Shown here one piece after another: positions 40,072-50,930 of a DNA stretch of 64,000 nt (its first letter is position 1; the number at the start of each line of letters is the position of its first letter). The position numbers and the translations under genes were made by a program. The notes beneath the pieces were generated by a model. It was not told the origin of the DNA. It worked only from the letters and a program-made list of their open reading frames with translations, and did no database searches. This DNA is from Companilactobacillus heilongjiangensis (GTDB taxonomy: Bacteria; Bacillota; Bacilli; Lactobacillales; Lactobacillaceae), in the NCBI RefSeq assembly GCF_000831645.3, contig NZ_CP012559.1, positions 2,604,001 to 2,668,000 on the forward strand. The letters run 5' to 3'.

Positions 40072-42645
40072 TTATTCATTGTCTGAATCTGAATTATCTG
40101 AATCTTCTGAACTATCAGAAGTATCAGAATCTACTGAATCAGTTGAATTTTCTTCTGATGAATCATTTGTTGAATCATCAGTCTTGTCACTGTTATCAGT
40201 ATCTTCGGAATCTTCTGTTTCGTCTTCAGCAATTTTTGCCATTGTTGAAACGATTGAATCGTCATCGACTTTAATCAATCTGACACCAAGTGTTGCACGA
40301 CCTGTTTGTGAGACGCTTTGAACGCCGAAACGAATCATAACACCTTTATCAGTGATCAACATGATATCTTCATCACCGTCAACAACTGTCAAACCAGCAA
40401 TTGGTCCATTTTTCTCAGTTACGTTAGCAGTCTTGATACCTTTACCACCACGACCCTTGATTGGGTATTCAGTTACGGCAGTTCTCTTACCATAACCATT
40501 TTCTGAGATGGTCAAAATTTCTTGGCTAGCTTCAGCAATTGATGAGCCAACGACATAGTCTTCTTCACGCAACTTAATACCACGGACACCGGCAGCTGTT
40601 CTTCCCATTGGGCGAACGTCGCTTTCTCTAAATGTTACGGCATAACCTTTGTGAGTTCCGATGATAATAACTTTACTGCCATCAGTTAAGAAGGCATTGT
40701 TCAATTCATCTTCATCACGCAAAGTAATTGCACGCAAACCAGAGTGTCTGATATTGGCAAAGTCACTAACTGGAGTCCGTTTAACGGTTCCGTATTTAGT
40801 AACGAAGAACAAGAATGAATTATCGGGATCAACATCTTTATCGACATTGATGACAGTTTCAATCTTTTCGCCCTTCTCGATATTCAAGAGGTTGATAATT
40901 GGAATTCCCTTGGCTGTACGCCCATATTCAGGAACTTCATACCCTTTGATTCGATAAACTTTACCAGCGTTTGTAAAGAACAAGAGACGGTCATGTGTTG
41001 ATGTATAAATCATCTGTTCGATGAAATCATCATCATGAATCCCCATTCCTTGAACACCACGGCCACCACGATTTTGAACACGAAATTCATCCGCAGACAA
41101 ACGTTTGATATAACCATTGTGTGTCAAAACGACTAAGATATTTTCTTCTTCAATTAAATCTTCATCTTCGATGTTAGCAACTTCACTAGCACGAATTTCA
41201 GTTCTTCTTGGATCGCCGAATTTATCTTGAATATCAAGCAATTCGTCATAAATAATCTTGTCGACACGTTCTGGTTTAGCCAAAATATCTTCGAAGTCCG
41301 CAATTTTAACTAAGAGTTCTTGATACTCAGCTTCAACTTTTTCACGTTCCAAACCAGTCAAACGAACCAGACGCATATCTAGAATAGCTTGTGATTGTTT
41401 GTCTGAAAGCTTGAATTTGTCCATCAAAGTTTGCTTAGCAATCGCTGAAGTCTGAGAACCACGGATAATACTGATAATCTCATCGATGTGATCCAAGGCA
41501 ATTCTCAATCCTTCAAGGATATGAGCTCTAGCTTTGGCACGTTTCAATTCGAATTCAGTTCTTCTTCTGATAACAACTTCTTGATGCTTCAAGTATTCAA
41601 CTAGGACACCTTTAAGTGTGAAGACCTTAGGAGTCTTACCCACGATAGCAACCATGTTGATACCATATGAAATTTGTAATGATGTCAATTTATAAAGGTT
41701 ATTCAAAACAACTGAAGCACTGACGTCACGACGAATATCGATAACGATACGCATACCTTCACGGTCAGATTCATCGTTCAAATCAGTGATACCTTCAAGT
41801 TTTTTCTCACGAGCTAGTTCAGCAATACGTTCAACCAACTTAGCCTTGTTGACCATGTATGGAAGTTCAGTCACGATGATTTGTTCAGCGCCACTCTTCT
41901 TCGTTACAACGTCAATTTTGGCACGGAGAATGATTGTACCTTTACCAGTTTCATAAGCTTTTCTGATACCTGAACGGCCCATGATGATACCACCAGTAGG
42001 AAAGTCAGGTCCGGGAATAACTTTCATCAAATCAGCTACAGTTGCATCCTTATTTCTCATCAAAATATGCAATGCATCAATAACTTCTTTCAAGTTATGA
42101 GCGGGGATATTAGTTGTCATACCAACGGCGATACCAGTTGCACCATTAACTAACAAGTTAGGGAAACGAGCTGGTAAAACCATTGGTTCTTTTTCTTCAC
42201 CATCATAATTAGGAACAAGGTCAACGGTATCTTTGTTGATATCACGCAACATTTCAACCGCCATCTTGCTCATACGTGCTTCGGTATAACGCATAGCAGC
42301 GGGCGGATCACCATCGATTGATCCAAAGTTTCCGTGTCCATCAACCAATGGGTAACGGTAACTGAAATCCTGAGCCATTCTAACCATTGATTCGTAGATA
42401 GCTGAATCCCCGTGGGGGTGATACTTACCCATGATATCCCCAACGAAACGGGCACTCTTCTTGTATGGTTTGTCAGGTGTAACACCTAACTCATTCATAC
42501 CGTAAAGGATACGACGATGAACGGGTTTGAGGCCATCACGAACATCAGGTAACGCACGTGACACGATAACACTAGCAGCGTAGTCAACAAAGGAATTCTT
42601 CATGACTTCTGTCAAATTAACATTTTCTATTCTATGCTCTGCCAT
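40072..42645 (-). CDS. gyrA: DNA gyrase subunit A
   Basis: 857 residues. The catalytic tyrosine lies in [11 protein letters not shown], in the usual position of about Y124. The quinolone region reads [21 protein letters not shown], with the wild-type-like Ser (about 84) and Glu (about 88). The C-terminal beta-propeller contains the GyrA box ([10 protein letters not shown]). A roughly 50-residue tail made almost only of S, D, E, T and N ends the protein. Together with GyrB it introduces negative supercoils. 16 bp separate it from gyrB. Confidence 0.96.
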   Translation of the reverse strand: MAEHRIENVNLTEVMKNSFVDYAASVIVSRALPDVRDGLKPVHRRILYGMNELGVTPDKPYKKSARFVGDIMGKYHPHGDSAIYESMVRMAQDFSYRYPLVDGHGNFGSIDGDPPAAMRYTEARMSKMAVEMLRDINKDTVDLVPNYDGEEKEPMVLPARFPNLLVNGATGIAVGMTTNIPAHNLKEVIDALHILMRNKDATVADLMKVIPGPDFPTGGIIMGRSGIRKAYETGKGTIILRAKIDVVTKKSGAEQIIVTELPYMVNKAKLVERIAELAREKKLEGITDLNDESDREGMRIVIDIRRDVSASVVLNNLYKLTSLQISYGINMVAIVGKTPKVFTLKGVLVEYLKHQEVVIRRRTEFELKRAKARAHILEGLRIALDHIDEIISIIRGSQTSAIAKQTLMDKFKLSDKQSQAILDMRLVRLTGLEREKVEAEYQELLVKIADFEDILAKPERVDKIIYDELLDIQDKFGDPRRTEIRASEVANIEDEDLIEEENILVVLTHNGYIKRLSADEFRVQNRGGRGVQGMGIHDDDFIEQMIYTSTHDRLLFFTNAGKVYRIKGYEVPEYGRTAKGIPIINLLNIEKGEKIETVINVDKDVDPDNSFLFFVTKYGTVKRTPVSDFANIRHSGLRAITLRDEDELNNAFLTDGSKVIIIGTHKGYAVTFRESDVRPMGRTAAGVRGIKLREEDYVVGSSIAEASQEILTISENGYGKRTAVTEYPIKGRGGKGIKTANVTEKNGPIAGLTVVDGDEDIMLITDKGVMIRFGVQSVSQTGRATLGVRLIKVDDDSIVSTMAKIAEDETEDSEDTDNSDKTDDSTNDSSEENSTDSVDSDTSDSSEDSDNSDSDNE

Positions 42646-42661
42646 TAAATTGCCATCCTCC

Positions 42662-44611
42662 CTAATAATCTACTTCTGCATAACGTGCATTTGCTTCGAT
42701 GAACTCACGTCTAGGTTCAACTTTGTCACCCATCAACATTGAGAAGACTGCGTTAGCTTCAATGGCATCATCGAGGTTAACACGGTCCAATCTTCTCTTG
42801 TCAGGATCCATAGTTGTTTCCCATAATTGATCAGCATCCATTTCACCAAGACCCTTGTAACGTTGAATCTTTGGTTCTGGTTTTGGTGCTAATTGTTCAA
42901 CAAATTCATCTTTTTCTTTATCAGTATCAAAGTACTGCATCATCTTACCTTGGCGAACTTGATACAAAGGTGGCTTAGCGATATAAACATAGCCTGCATC
43001 AACGATTGGACGCATGTATCTGTAAAGCAACGTCAAAAGCAATGTTCTGATATGGGCACCATCGACATCGGCATCGGTCATGATAATAACCTTGTGATAT
43101 CTAGCCTTAGAAATATCGAAATCTTCACCAAAACCTGTTCCCATCGCTGTGAACAAAGTTCTGATTTCTTCATTAGCCAAGATTTTGTCCATTGAAGCTT
43201 TTTCAACGTTCAAAATCTTACCTCTAATAGGCAAAATAGCTTGTGTTAAACGTGAACGACCAGTCTTAGCAGAACCACCGGCTGAATCACCCTCGACGAT
43301 AAATAATTCAGAAATTGCAGGATCTTTACTTGAGTTGTCAGCCAACTTACCAGGTAAATTACTGATTTCCAAACCATTTTGCTTTCTAGTTACTTCACGA
43401 GCACGCTTAGCAGCTAGACGAGCTTTGGTAGCTAAAGAACCCTTTTCAATAATCTTCTTAGCAACGTTAGGATTTTCCATCAAGAACTTCATGAAATGTT
43501 CACTGAATAGACGATCAGTGATAGTTCTAGCGTCACTATTACCAAGTTTTGTCTTTGTTTGACCTTCAAATTGTGGGTCCGGGTGCTTGATAGAAACGAC
43601 CGCAGTCATCCCTTCACGAACATCTTCACCAGATAATTTGTCGGTATCTTTTAATAATTTGTTTTTGTGAGCGTAATCGTTAATAACACGTGTCAAAGCT
43701 GTCTTGAAACCAACTTCGTGAGTACCACCTTCATAGGTGTGAATGTTATTAGCGAAAGTCATCAAGTTAGTGTGATATTCATCAGTATATTGGAGGGCAA
43801 CTTCAACAGTAATACCGTCTTGAACACCTTCAAGATAAATAGGATCGTCGAAAAGGACTTCCTTGTCTTTATCCATGAATTCAACGTAACTCTTAATTCC
43901 ACCTTCATAGTGGAAAACTAATTTTTCAGCTGTATCAGCTCTCTTATCAGTGAAAGTTAACTTCAAGCCTTTATTTAAGAAAGCTAGTTCACGAATTCTA
44001 GTTGTTAAAACTTTGTCATCGTAAACTGTAGTTTCGGTAAAAATATCTGGATCTGGCACGAAATGGACTTTAGTTCCATGTTTAAATTCACCAGCATCGC
44101 CGAGGACATGCATTGCATCCTTAACCTTGCCACGTTCGAAGTCGATACCGTAACGTTTGCCGGCACGAACAACTTCAACCTGCAATTGACTACTCAACGC
44201 ATTAACAACGGAAGCACCAACACCATGCAAACCACCAGATACTTTATAACCGCCACCGCCGAATTTACCACCAGCGTGCAAAATTGTATAAACCGTTTCA
44301 AGAGCAGGCTTACCAGTCTTCTTTTGAATATCAACTGGAATACCACGTCCATCATCGGTAACAGTAATGGAGTTATCAGGTTCAACAGTAACCTCGATCT
44401 TTGTAGCGAAACCAGCTAAAGCTTCATCAATACCATTATCAATAATTTCCCAAACAAGATGGTGTAAACCTTGTTTACTAGTAGAACCGATATACATACC
44501 AGGACGCTTACGAACAGCCTCTAGTCCTTCAAGAACTTGAATTTGACTCGCGTCATATTCTTCGACTTTTTCTTCTTTCTTTTCCAGCTCAGCTTTTCTG
44601 TCTTCAGCCAT
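42662..44611 (-). CDS. gyrB: DNA gyrase subunit B
   Basis: 649 residues, full length. The GHKL ATPase domain shows [22 protein letters not shown] and [14 protein letters not shown]. The transducer follows, then TOPRIM with the [13 protein letters not shown] and [13 protein letters not shown] metal-binding motifs. The C-terminus RYAEVDY contacts GyrA. It overlaps recF by one base (TAATG junction) and belongs to the dnaA-side operon running leftward. Confidence 0.97.
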   Translation of the reverse strand: MAEDRKAELEKKEEKVEEYDASQIQVLEGLEAVRKRPGMYIGSTSKQGLHHLVWEIIDNGIDEALAGFATKIEVTVEPDNSITVTDDGRGIPVDIQKKTGKPALETVYTILHAGGKFGGGGYKVSGGLHGVGASVVNALSSQLQVEVVRAGKRYGIDFERGKVKDAMHVLGDAGEFKHGTKVHFVPDPDIFTETTVYDDKVLTTRIRELAFLNKGLKLTFTDKRADTAEKLVFHYEGGIKSYVEFMDKDKEVLFDDPIYLEGVQDGITVEVALQYTDEYHTNLMTFANNIHTYEGGTHEVGFKTALTRVINDYAHKNKLLKDTDKLSGEDVREGMTAVVSIKHPDPQFEGQTKTKLGNSDARTITDRLFSEHFMKFLMENPNVAKKIIEKGSLATKARLAAKRAREVTRKQNGLEISNLPGKLADNSSKDPAISELFIVEGDSAGGSAKTGRSRLTQAILPIRGKILNVEKASMDKILANEEIRTLFTAMGTGFGEDFDISKARYHKVIIMTDADVDGAHIRTLLLTLLYRYMRPIVDAGYVYIAKPPLYQVRQGKMMQYFDTDKEKDEFVEQLAPKPEPKIQRYKGLGEMDADQLWETTMDPDKRRLDRVNLDDAIEANAVFSMLMGDKVEPRREFIEANARYAEVDY

Positions 44612-45732
44612 TAAATCTCCTCCTGTTGAACTTTGCCATTTTTAATATTTAAAATATTAGGATTTTTAACCAATTCCGGATCAACGTCATCGATCGAAGT
44701 CGTGGTAATAAAAGTTTGAATACCACCCTTAATTGAGGATAGTAAATGGGTCTGTCGTTTGTGATCAAGTTCTGACAAGACATCGTCCAACAAAAGAATT
44801 GGATAATCCCCTACCTGATCCTTAATCAATTCGACTTCCGCAAATTTCAAACTCAAAGCGACTGACCGCTGTTGACCTTGTGATCCGAAATCTTGAACAT
44901 TTTTCCCATTGACCATGAATTTAATATCATCGCGATGTGGACCAGAAAGCGTCACACCACGTTGAATCTCTTTTTGGTAGCTCTTTTTGAAATTATCTTT
45001 GAAAATATTATAGATATTTTCAAGACTCTTTCCGTCAGTTTTGAAAAACGTATTGTAAACAATTTCTAGTTTTTCATTATCTTCGGTAATATTTGCATGA
45101 ATCTTTTCAATATGAACCTGCAACTTCTGTAAAAACTGTAAACGTGAAAAAACAACTTCCGCACAATACGCCGCAAACTGATCTGATAAAACATCTAAAT
45201 AAATCATATCGTTCGCTTGGTGATGCTGAAGTTTTTTTAAATATGCATTGCGCTGTTTTAAAACTGACCGGAATTGACTCATCGTCTTCAAATATTGCGC
45301 CGACATTTGGCCAAATTCCATATCAATGAACTTGCGACGAATCCCAGGATTGCCTTTAACAATCGACAAATCTTCTGGAGAAAAAAGAACAACATTCAAA
45401 TTACCAATGTAACTGGATAATTTACGTTGTTCTAAATTATTCAATTTGGCTTTTTTTCCAGACTTACTGACGACCAAATCCAATTTCAGACGACTGGAAT
45501 TATCTTTGATCACCGTACCGGAGATTCTTGCAAAATCACTGCCCCACCTAATTAAATCCTTGTCATTTGATGTTCGATGGCTTCTCGTCAAAGCTAAAAA
45601 ATACATAGCCTCTAATAAATTGGTCTTGCCTTGAGCATTTTCTCCCAAAAATACATTGATAGCGGGTGAAAAATTGACGTTTAAGGATTCGTAGTTACGG
45701 TAATTTTGAAGTTTGAGTTCTTTTACAAACAT
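44611..45732 (-). CDS. recF: Recombination mediator RecF
   Basis: 373 residues, SMC-like ATPase of replication repair. Walker [15 protein letters not shown] (about 30-37), signature LSGPHRDD, Walker [13 protein letters not shown]. It loads RecA at gaps together with RecO and RecR. It lies 3 bp from yaaA and overlaps gyrB, as in other Firmicutes. Confidence 0.96.
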   Translation of the reverse strand: MFVKELKLQNYRNYESLNVNFSPAINVFLGENAQGKTNLLEAMYFLALTRSHRTSNDKDLIRWGSDFARISGTVIKDNSSRLKLDLVVSKSGKKAKLNNLEQRKLSSYIGNLNVVLFSPEDLSIVKGNPGIRRKFIDMEFGQMSAQYLKTMSQFRSVLKQRNAYLKKLQHHQANDMIYLDVLSDQFAAYCAEVVFSRLQFLQKLQVHIEKIHANITEDNEKLEIVYNTFFKTDGKSLENIYNIFKDNFKKSYQKEIQRGVTLSGPHRDDIKFMVNGKNVQDFGSQGQQRSVALSLKFAEVELIKDQVGDYPILLLDDVLSELDHKRQTHLLSSIKGGIQTFITTTSIDDVDPELVKNPNILNIKNGKVQQEEI

Positions 45733-45735
45733 CTA

Positions 45736-45945
45736 CTATTCAATTTCAAAAGTTTGATCACCGACAACTACAACGTCCCCAGAGCGTAACTTTTTACCAC
45801 GACGATCTTCGGGACTGCCGTTAAGAAGGACTGAATTCTCACGTAAGAACCATTTAGCTTGGCCACCAGTTTCGATGACTCCAGCTTCTTTTAACATTTG
45901 ACCTAAGGTTATAAATTCAGTTTCTAGCTTAATTTTTTCAGACAT
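45736..45945 (-). CDS. yaaA: S4-domain RNA-binding protein YaaA
   Basis: 69 residues from ATG 45945 with GGGTG upstream; an in-frame GTG at 45954 is less likely. It is a single S4 RNA-binding domain: FITLGQMLKEAGVIETGGQAKWFLRENSVLLNGSPEDRRGKKLRSGD. The conserved position between dnaN and recF identifies it. Likely associated with ribosome assembly; its precise target is unknown. Confidence 0.9.
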   Translation of the reverse strand: MSEKIKLETEFITLGQMLKEAGVIETGGQAKWFLRENSVLLNGSPEDRRGKKLRSGDVVVVGDQTFEIE

Positions 45946-46135
45946 TGTTAACACCCTATTTATTAGATTTATCCATTAATGACATACTAATATTATAGTT
46001 GTTTTCACAATAAAAAACAACTTAGAACTAAATATCAGGCGATTTGAGCAATTTTTCAAATAATGAGTATCCACCCACTAAAATACCCTCAAAAAAGTTT
46101 CTACGCTAAATTACGGCGTTTTGGCTGATATTGGC

Positions 46136-46173
46136 AAAAAAAATAGACCGAACCGAAAGTTCAGTCTATTTTT
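46136..46173 (-). terminator. Terminator after dnaN
   Basis: On the minus strand AATAGACTGAAC pairs with GTTCGGTCTATT, then a long T-run. It ends the dnaA-dnaN transcript and separates it from yaaA-recF-gyrB-gyrA. Confidence 0.85.
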
Positions 46174-46184
46174 GCGTTTTCACA

Positions 46185-47321
46185 TTAAAATGTTCGTACT
46201 GGAGTGATAAGTTGCACGAAATTATCACGATCTTCTACTGGTCTTAAAGTAAATGGATGTAATGGTGATGTGAAACTCATTTCAATTGTTGTGTTACTTC
46301 CGAACGATCTCAAAGCATCTTTCAAGTAATCAGGGTTAAAGGAAATTTCTAAGTCGTCTCCTTCAAGATTTTCACAATCAAGAACTTCTTCAACGGTACC
46401 AACTTCTGGTGAGTTTCCGTAAAGAGTGGCTTTTTTATCCACAGCTTTGATTTCAAGCTTGATAACATTGTTGCGACTTTCATGAGAAAGCAATGAGGCA
46501 CGTTCAACTGAAGCAAGTAGATTTGATGAGTCGAAAGTCAAACGAGTATTTGATTCATCAGGAATCAAGCGGTCAGTTTCTGGATAACGGCCATCAAGCA
46601 ATCTTGAGTAGAACATGATGTTGTCAAAACTGAATAAAACTTGGTTTTCAGAAATTGACATTGAGATCTCTTTAACTGAGTCGCTGATAGTTCTAACTAA
46701 TTCAGTCAAACTCTTACCAGGAATAATCAAGTTGTAATCTTCATCACTAGTAATGTTGATACGACGTTGTGAAAGACGGTGACTATCAGTCGCAACAGCA
46801 GTTAGTCCTTCACTTGTAATCAAGAAGTTGACACCAGTTAAAACGGGACGACTTTCTTGAGTTGAAACAGCGATAACAGTTTGGTTAACAACTTCTTTGA
46901 AAACATCAGTTGGAAAGACAAGTTGATTGTCAGCTTCAACATCTGGAAGGTGTGGATAATTTACAGCATCCAAACCATTGATTGTAAATTCTGAAACACC
47001 AGACTTGATTAAAGTTTGATTATTGCTCAAAACTTCTAATTCAAAATTGTCGCCAGGAAGTTTCTTAATAATTTCGTTAAAGAATCTAGCAGGTAGAACA
47101 ATTGAACCAGTACTCTCAATTTTCAAATCATTATCAGCATCTTCTTTAGAAATAAACGATGTGATAGAAATGTCTGAATTGCTACCAGTAATTGTTAAGC
47201 CTGATTCCGAAAGATCTAATTTCATTCCTGTCAAAATAGGAATAGTTGTCTTTGTCGAAATTGCTCGTTGAACGTTACTTGTTTGGTTAATGAATTTTGA
47301 TCTGTCGATAGAAAATTTCAT
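46185..47321 (-). CDS. dnaN: DNA polymerase III sliding clamp (beta subunit)
   Basis: 378 residues, three repeated clamp domains. The N-terminus MKFSIDRSKFINQTSNVQRAISTKTTIPILTG and the C-terminal FTLRPVEDRDNFVQLITPVRTF are typical. GGGAG precedes ATG 47321. It lies 158 bp downstream of dnaA, with an origin element between. Confidence 0.97.
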   Translation of the reverse strand: MKFSIDRSKFINQTSNVQRAISTKTTIPILTGMKLDLSESGLTITGSNSDISITSFISKEDADNDLKIESTGSIVLPARFFNEIIKKLPGDNFELEVLSNNQTLIKSGVSEFTINGLDAVNYPHLPDVEADNQLVFPTDVFKEVVNQTVIAVSTQESRPVLTGVNFLITSEGLTAVATDSHRLSQRRINITSDEDYNLIIPGKSLTELVRTISDSVKEISMSISENQVLFSFDNIMFYSRLLDGRYPETDRLIPDESNTRLTFDSSNLLASVERASLLSHESRNNVIKLEIKAVDKKATLYGNSPEVGTVEEVLDCENLEGDDLEISFNPDYLKDALRSFGSNTTIEMSFTSPLHPFTLRPVEDRDNFVQLITPVRTF

Positions 47322-47479
47322 AGGTAACTCCCTTTTTTAATTAATTAATATAAAGATAGAAGTAGTAGTAGGGACTGTTAAAACTGTGGAAAACTATTAG
47401 AAAGATATGTGACAGTTGAAAATTTTATGTTATTAACAGCTGTGGATAACTGTGGGAAAAACTAAAAGTTATGAACATG
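47322..47479 (-). other. oriC: oriC unwinding region between dnaA and dnaN
   Basis: Read on the minus strand, TTATCCACA-type boxes (47459-47451 weak, 47449-47441 exact TTATCCACA) precede TTTTCCACA (47393-47385). Next come GC-rich TCCC and the triplet run CTACTACTACTTCTATC, then AT-rich sequence TTAATTAATTAAAAAA up to dnaN. This is the layout of the Bacillus basal unwinding system: DnaA boxes, GC patch, DnaA-trio, DUE. Strand melting would therefore start here. Confidence 0.85.
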
Positions 47480-48856
47480 TTAATTTCTAAGGTCATCCTT
47501 CAGTTCATTAACGGACCGTTTCAAATCGTCATCTTTAATGAGTAATTCGGATATTTTATCACACGAATGCATGACTGTCGTATGATCTTTACCGCCAAAT
47601 TCCATTCCGATTTGTGGAAGTGATCTGTCGGTCAACTCACGAGAGAGATACATGGCGATTTGTCGAGGAACGACAATGGTTTTGACACGTTTCTTCCCTT
47701 TTAAGTCTTGGATCGTGACACGGTAATATTTAGCAACTTTATTTTGGATTTTCGCGATGGAAATACCGTTTTTGTCGTTAGATAATTTATAGATTTTTAG
47801 CGCATCGGCGGCGACTGACTTAGTAATATCAGTGTTTTTGGTCGTTGAATAAGCTTGAACTCGAATCAAAGCACCCTCAAGTTCACGAACATTGGTATCA
47901 ATTTGAGCGGCAATATAAGAAAGCGTGTCATCAGGAATTTCAAGGTGTTCTGCTTTAGCTTTATTGCGTAAGATAGCAATTCTAGTTTCGAGATCAGGTG
48001 CGGTGATGTCTGCTGACAAACCTTGTGTAAATCTGGAAACTAATCGTTGTTGTAATTTAGGGATTTCGTTTGGTAAACGGTCCGATGTCATTACGATCTG
48101 CTTACCATTTTCGTAGAGCTCATTAAAAGTATGGAAGAATTCTTCTTGAGTACCCTCTTTTTCAGCGAAGAATTGAATGTCATCTATTAATAGTAGATCG
48201 ACGTTTCGATACTCTTGTCTGAAATCGTCTTGAGTCCGCATCTGGATTGAGTTGATGAAGTCATTGGCAAAGGTTTCACTCGTAACATATTTAACTTTAG
48301 CTAGTGGATCAAGTTTGATCATTTGATGTCCGATTGCTTGCATCAAGTGAGTCTTACCTAAACCAACGCCACCATAAATAAAGAGTGGATTGTAGACCCC
48401 GCCGGGATCTTCAGCTGCAGCTAAGGCTGCGGCATGTGCCATCTGATTTCCGCTACCAACGATAAATGAAGAAAAAGTATATTTTGGATTCAAATGTGAA
48501 TTATGGAAAATATGCTTTGGTTGAGCAGTTTCAGTTGTCTGTTCAACTTGAGGAGCGATTGTTTGCTCCTCTTTTTTGTTGTTTTCTTCATCATTTTCGA
48601 TGATTGGATTCAATTCAGTTCCATTTAGTTCATATGAATATATAGCAATTTTTTCGGTGTAATTTCTTTCCCAATAGTCTTTATGTAGTTTTGTTGGGAC
48701 CGAAATATAAATGTTATTGCCATCGATATATAAAGGATTGGCACTTTCAACCCAAGTTGAATAACTGACAGAAGTTAATTGAGATCTAAGCTTATTTGTA
48801 AAATAGTCCCAAAATTCGGTTAGTTTTGGATCAGTTGAGTTATTTATATTTTGCAA
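47480..48856 (-). CDS. dnaA: Chromosomal replication initiator DnaA
   Basis: 458 residues. N-terminal oligomerisation domain (FWDYFTNKLRSQLTSVSYSTWVESA), variable acidic linker, AAA+ domain with Walker A GGVGLGKTHL (about 162-170) and Walker B LLIDDIQFF, then the DnaA-box-binding helix-turn-helix near the end (FGGKDHTTVMHSCDKI). Both flanks carry DnaA boxes, the bipartite origin arrangement of Firmicutes. Confidence 0.97.
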   Translation of the reverse strand: MQNINNSTDPKLTEFWDYFTNKLRSQLTSVSYSTWVESANPLYIDGNNIYISVPTKLHKDYWERNYTEKIAIYSYELNGTELNPIIENDEENNKKEEQTIAPQVEQTTETAQPKHIFHNSHLNPKYTFSSFIVGSGNQMAHAAALAAAEDPGGVYNPLFIYGGVGLGKTHLMQAIGHQMIKLDPLAKVKYVTSETFANDFINSIQMRTQDDFRQEYRNVDLLLIDDIQFFAEKEGTQEEFFHTFNELYENGKQIVMTSDRLPNEIPKLQQRLVSRFTQGLSADITAPDLETRIAILRNKAKAEHLEIPDDTLSYIAAQIDTNVRELEGALIRVQAYSTTKNTDITKSVAADALKIYKLSNDKNGISIAKIQNKVAKYYRVTIQDLKGKKRVKTIVVPRQIAMYLSRELTDRSLPQIGMEFGGKDHTTVMHSCDKISELLIKDDDLKRSVNELKDDLRN

Positions 48857-49358
48857 TTATTTCCCCCCAATCTGTGGTTGTGGATAATTTTTTCCCTAAA
48901 ATGACAGAGTATAGTTTATCATTCTATCAAAGAGTTTTCCACAGAACACACGTTTAAATTTAGAAGAAATAACAACAGGTATTTTCTAAATACACAGGTT
49001 TGTGGAAAAAGGTTGTTGATAAAAACTATCCACACAGTTATCCACAATTAACACAACTTCAAAAGCCCTATTACCAGCTGTTACACCTAAAAAACAAGAA
49101 TTCAACAACACCTGTGGAAAACTAAAACACAGCAAAATAATCCGTTGGAAAAGTTTGTTCATACTCCTGTGGAAAAAACAAGTTGTAAAATTGCTCCACA
49201 AATTATCCACAATTAAAAATGCGAAAAACTTTCTAAAAAAAACTTGCTTTTATAGGAAATTAGTTATTTAAAAAGTTGGCATAACATGATATTATAGTTA
49301 AGCAATTGTCTGAAGAAGTGAATATTTTAAATATAACGAAGAGTCAGGAGGTTTATTG
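48857..49358. other. oriC: oriC DnaA-box cluster between dnaA and rpmH
   Basis: About 500 bp, no gene. DnaA boxes on either strand: TGTGGATAA 48880-48888; TTTTCCACA 48935-48943; TGTGGAAAA 49001-49009; CTATCCACA 49025-49033; TTATCCACA 49037-49045; TGTGGAAAA 49113-49121; TGTGGAAAA 49169-49177; TTATCCACA 49203-49211. It is the incA/B-like subregion and also holds the divergent dnaA and rpmH promoters; TATTATAGT near 49290 is a likely rpmH -10. Confidence 0.9.
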
Positions 49359-49499
49359 ATGACTACAAAGAGAACTTATCAACCAAAGAAGCGTCACCGT
49401 GAACGCGTCCATGGTTTCATGAAAAGAATGAGCACAAGTAATGGTCGCAAAGTTTTAGCAAGACGCCGTAAAAAGGGTCGCAAAGTATTATCAGCTTAG
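49359..49499 (+). CDS. rpmH: Ribosomal protein bL34
   Basis: 46 residues, [20 protein letters not shown] with the basic C-terminus [12 protein letters not shown], unmistakably bL34. CAGGAGG lies 7 nt before the ATG. It heads the rightward rpmH-rnpA-yidC-mnmE-mnmG series facing away from dnaA. Confidence 0.97.
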   Translation: MTTKRTYQPKKRHRERVHGFMKRMSTSNGRKVLARRRKKGRKVLSA

Positions 49500-49507
49500 T
49501 TTTGAAG

Positions 49508-49538
49508 GATCACTAAACAATTTGGTGGTCTTTTTTTA
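49508..49538 (+). terminator. Hairpin with T-run between rpmH and rnpA
   Basis: GATCAC pairs with GTGGTC (one G-T wobble) and seven T follow. Probably a partial terminator that lowers rnpA relative to rpmH. Confidence 0.65.
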
Positions 49539-49566
49539 TTACAGAACGAGAGTAGACTGGTGACAT

Positions 49567-49908
49567 ATGAGAAAAAGTTATCGAATAAAAAAAGAAAATG
49601 AGTTTCAATATGTCTATTCCAAGGGAAAATCCGTAGCAAACCGTAATTTTGTTTTGTACACGATGCCTAAAGAGAAGCAAAAGCATTTTCGTGTCGGAAT
49701 TTCTGTCGGAAAGAAAGTTTCACATACTGCAGTCGGACGTAATCGTATTAAAAGATACATCCGCCAATCACTTTTGGAATTGAAGCCTGAAATTCCTCAA
49801 GAATTGGATTTCTTGATCATTGCAAGAAAACCGGCGGTAGATTTAGATATGTTTGAATCCAAGAAAAATATTGTACATTTATTGAAATTAGGTAAAGTAT
49901 TAAATTAG
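49567..49908 (+). CDS. rnpA: Ribonuclease P protein component
   Basis: 113 residues, basic. [31 protein letters not shown] plus [28 protein letters not shown] contains the RNR motif that binds the RNA subunit during tRNA 5' maturation. Conserved neighbour of rpmH and yidC. Confidence 0.96.
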   Translation: MRKSYRIKKENEFQYVYSKGKSVANRNFVLYTMPKEKQKHFRVGISVGKKVSHTAVGRNRIKRYIRQSLLELKPEIPQELDFLIIARKPAVDLDMFESKKNIVHLLKLGKVLN

Positions 49909-49941
49909 GGTACAAAATATTAATTAACTATAGGTGCAAAA

Positions 49942-50784
49942 GTGAATAAGAAAAGCTTAAAGAAATACATAGGTGTTGCTCTTTTACTTAGTGTTGTCTT
50001 GGTTCTAGCTGGATGTTCAAACCTAAATGAACCAATTACTAGTCACAGTAGTGGATTCTGGGATCACTATATTTTATATAGTTTCTCTCAATTCATTCTT
50101 TGGTTAGCTTCATTGGTTCACAACAGTTATGGTTGGGCAATCATTATCTTCACAATTATTATTAGAGTTATTCTGTTGCCACTTAACTGGTTCCAAATCA
50201 GAAGTATGAACAAGCAGATGAAGATTCAGCCGCAAATGCAGGCCCTTCAGAAGAAGTATTCAGCTAAAGATACGGATACACAACAGAAGCTACGTGAAGA
50301 GACACAGAAGCTATATAGTGAGGCTGGAGTGAACCCAGTTGCTGGATGTTTACCATTAGTTGTTCAGTTGCCTGTTATGTTCGCCCTCTATCAAGCCATT
50401 TATAAGACCACACAATTGCGTGATGGTACATTCTTATGGATGCAACTTGGTAAAGCCGATCCATATTACATCATGGCTATCTTGGCAGCGGTATTTACTT
50501 TCTTAAGTACATACATTTCAAGCTACTCACAGCCAACACAAAATGCGACGACAAAGATCATGACTTGGGTCATGCCAATCTTTATCTTCGTACCAGCATT
50601 AACATTCCCATCAGCTATTACAATTTATTGGGTTATCACTAATGCGTTCCAAGTTCTTCAGACATTGGCTTTCCAAAACCCATTCAAGTATCGTCGTGAA
50701 CAACGCGAAGCTGAAGAGGCTGAGAAAGAAAAAGAACGTCGTCTTAGAAAAGCTAAGAAGCGTGTCTATAAAAATCGTAAATAA
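49942..50784 (+). CDS. yidC: Membrane protein insertase YidC
   Basis: 280 residues from GTG 49942. The lipoprotein signal ends in VLAGC (lipobox), giving a lipid-anchored mature form as in the Firmicute SpoIIIJ/YidC1 group. Five hydrophobic segments follow. The substrate groove includes the conserved Arg in IIRVILLPLNWFQIRSMNKQM, and NPVAGCLPLVVQLPVMFALYQAI is conserved. The tail is basic and coiled. It inserts membrane proteins with or without SecYEG. The gene khpB (jag), often directly after yidC, is missing here. Confidence 0.95.
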   Translation: MNKKSLKKYIGVALLLSVVLVLAGCSNLNEPITSHSSGFWDHYILYSFSQFILWLASLVHNSYGWAIIIFTIIIRVILLPLNWFQIRSMNKQMKIQPQMQALQKKYSAKDTDTQQKLREETQKLYSEAGVNPVAGCLPLVVQLPVMFALYQAIYKTTQLRDGTFLWMQLGKADPYYIMAILAAVFTFLSTYISSYSQPTQNATTKIMTWVMPIFIFVPALTFPSAITIYWVITNAFQVLQTLAFQNPFKYRREQREAEEAEKEKERRLRKAKKRVYKNRK

Positions 50785-50856
50785 TTGACAATCGTAAAAA
50801 ATGTCGTTAAGATGTTTTAGAAATTGTTCATATATTTTATATATAGAAAAGTAGTC

Positions 50857-50900
50857 AAGGTGCTTTTCCGTCACTAAGTGGCGGATTATGCACTTTTTTT
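50857..50900 (+). terminator. Terminator after yidC
   Basis: AAGGTGC pairs with GCACTTT, closing an inner CCGTCAC/GTGGCGG stem, followed by a T-run. The first in-frame ATG of the mnmE reading frame (50901) lies at its end, which argues for the later start at 50931. Confidence 0.75.
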
Positions 50901-50930
50901 ATGCTCAAAAATCGAGAAAGGGAGCTTATT

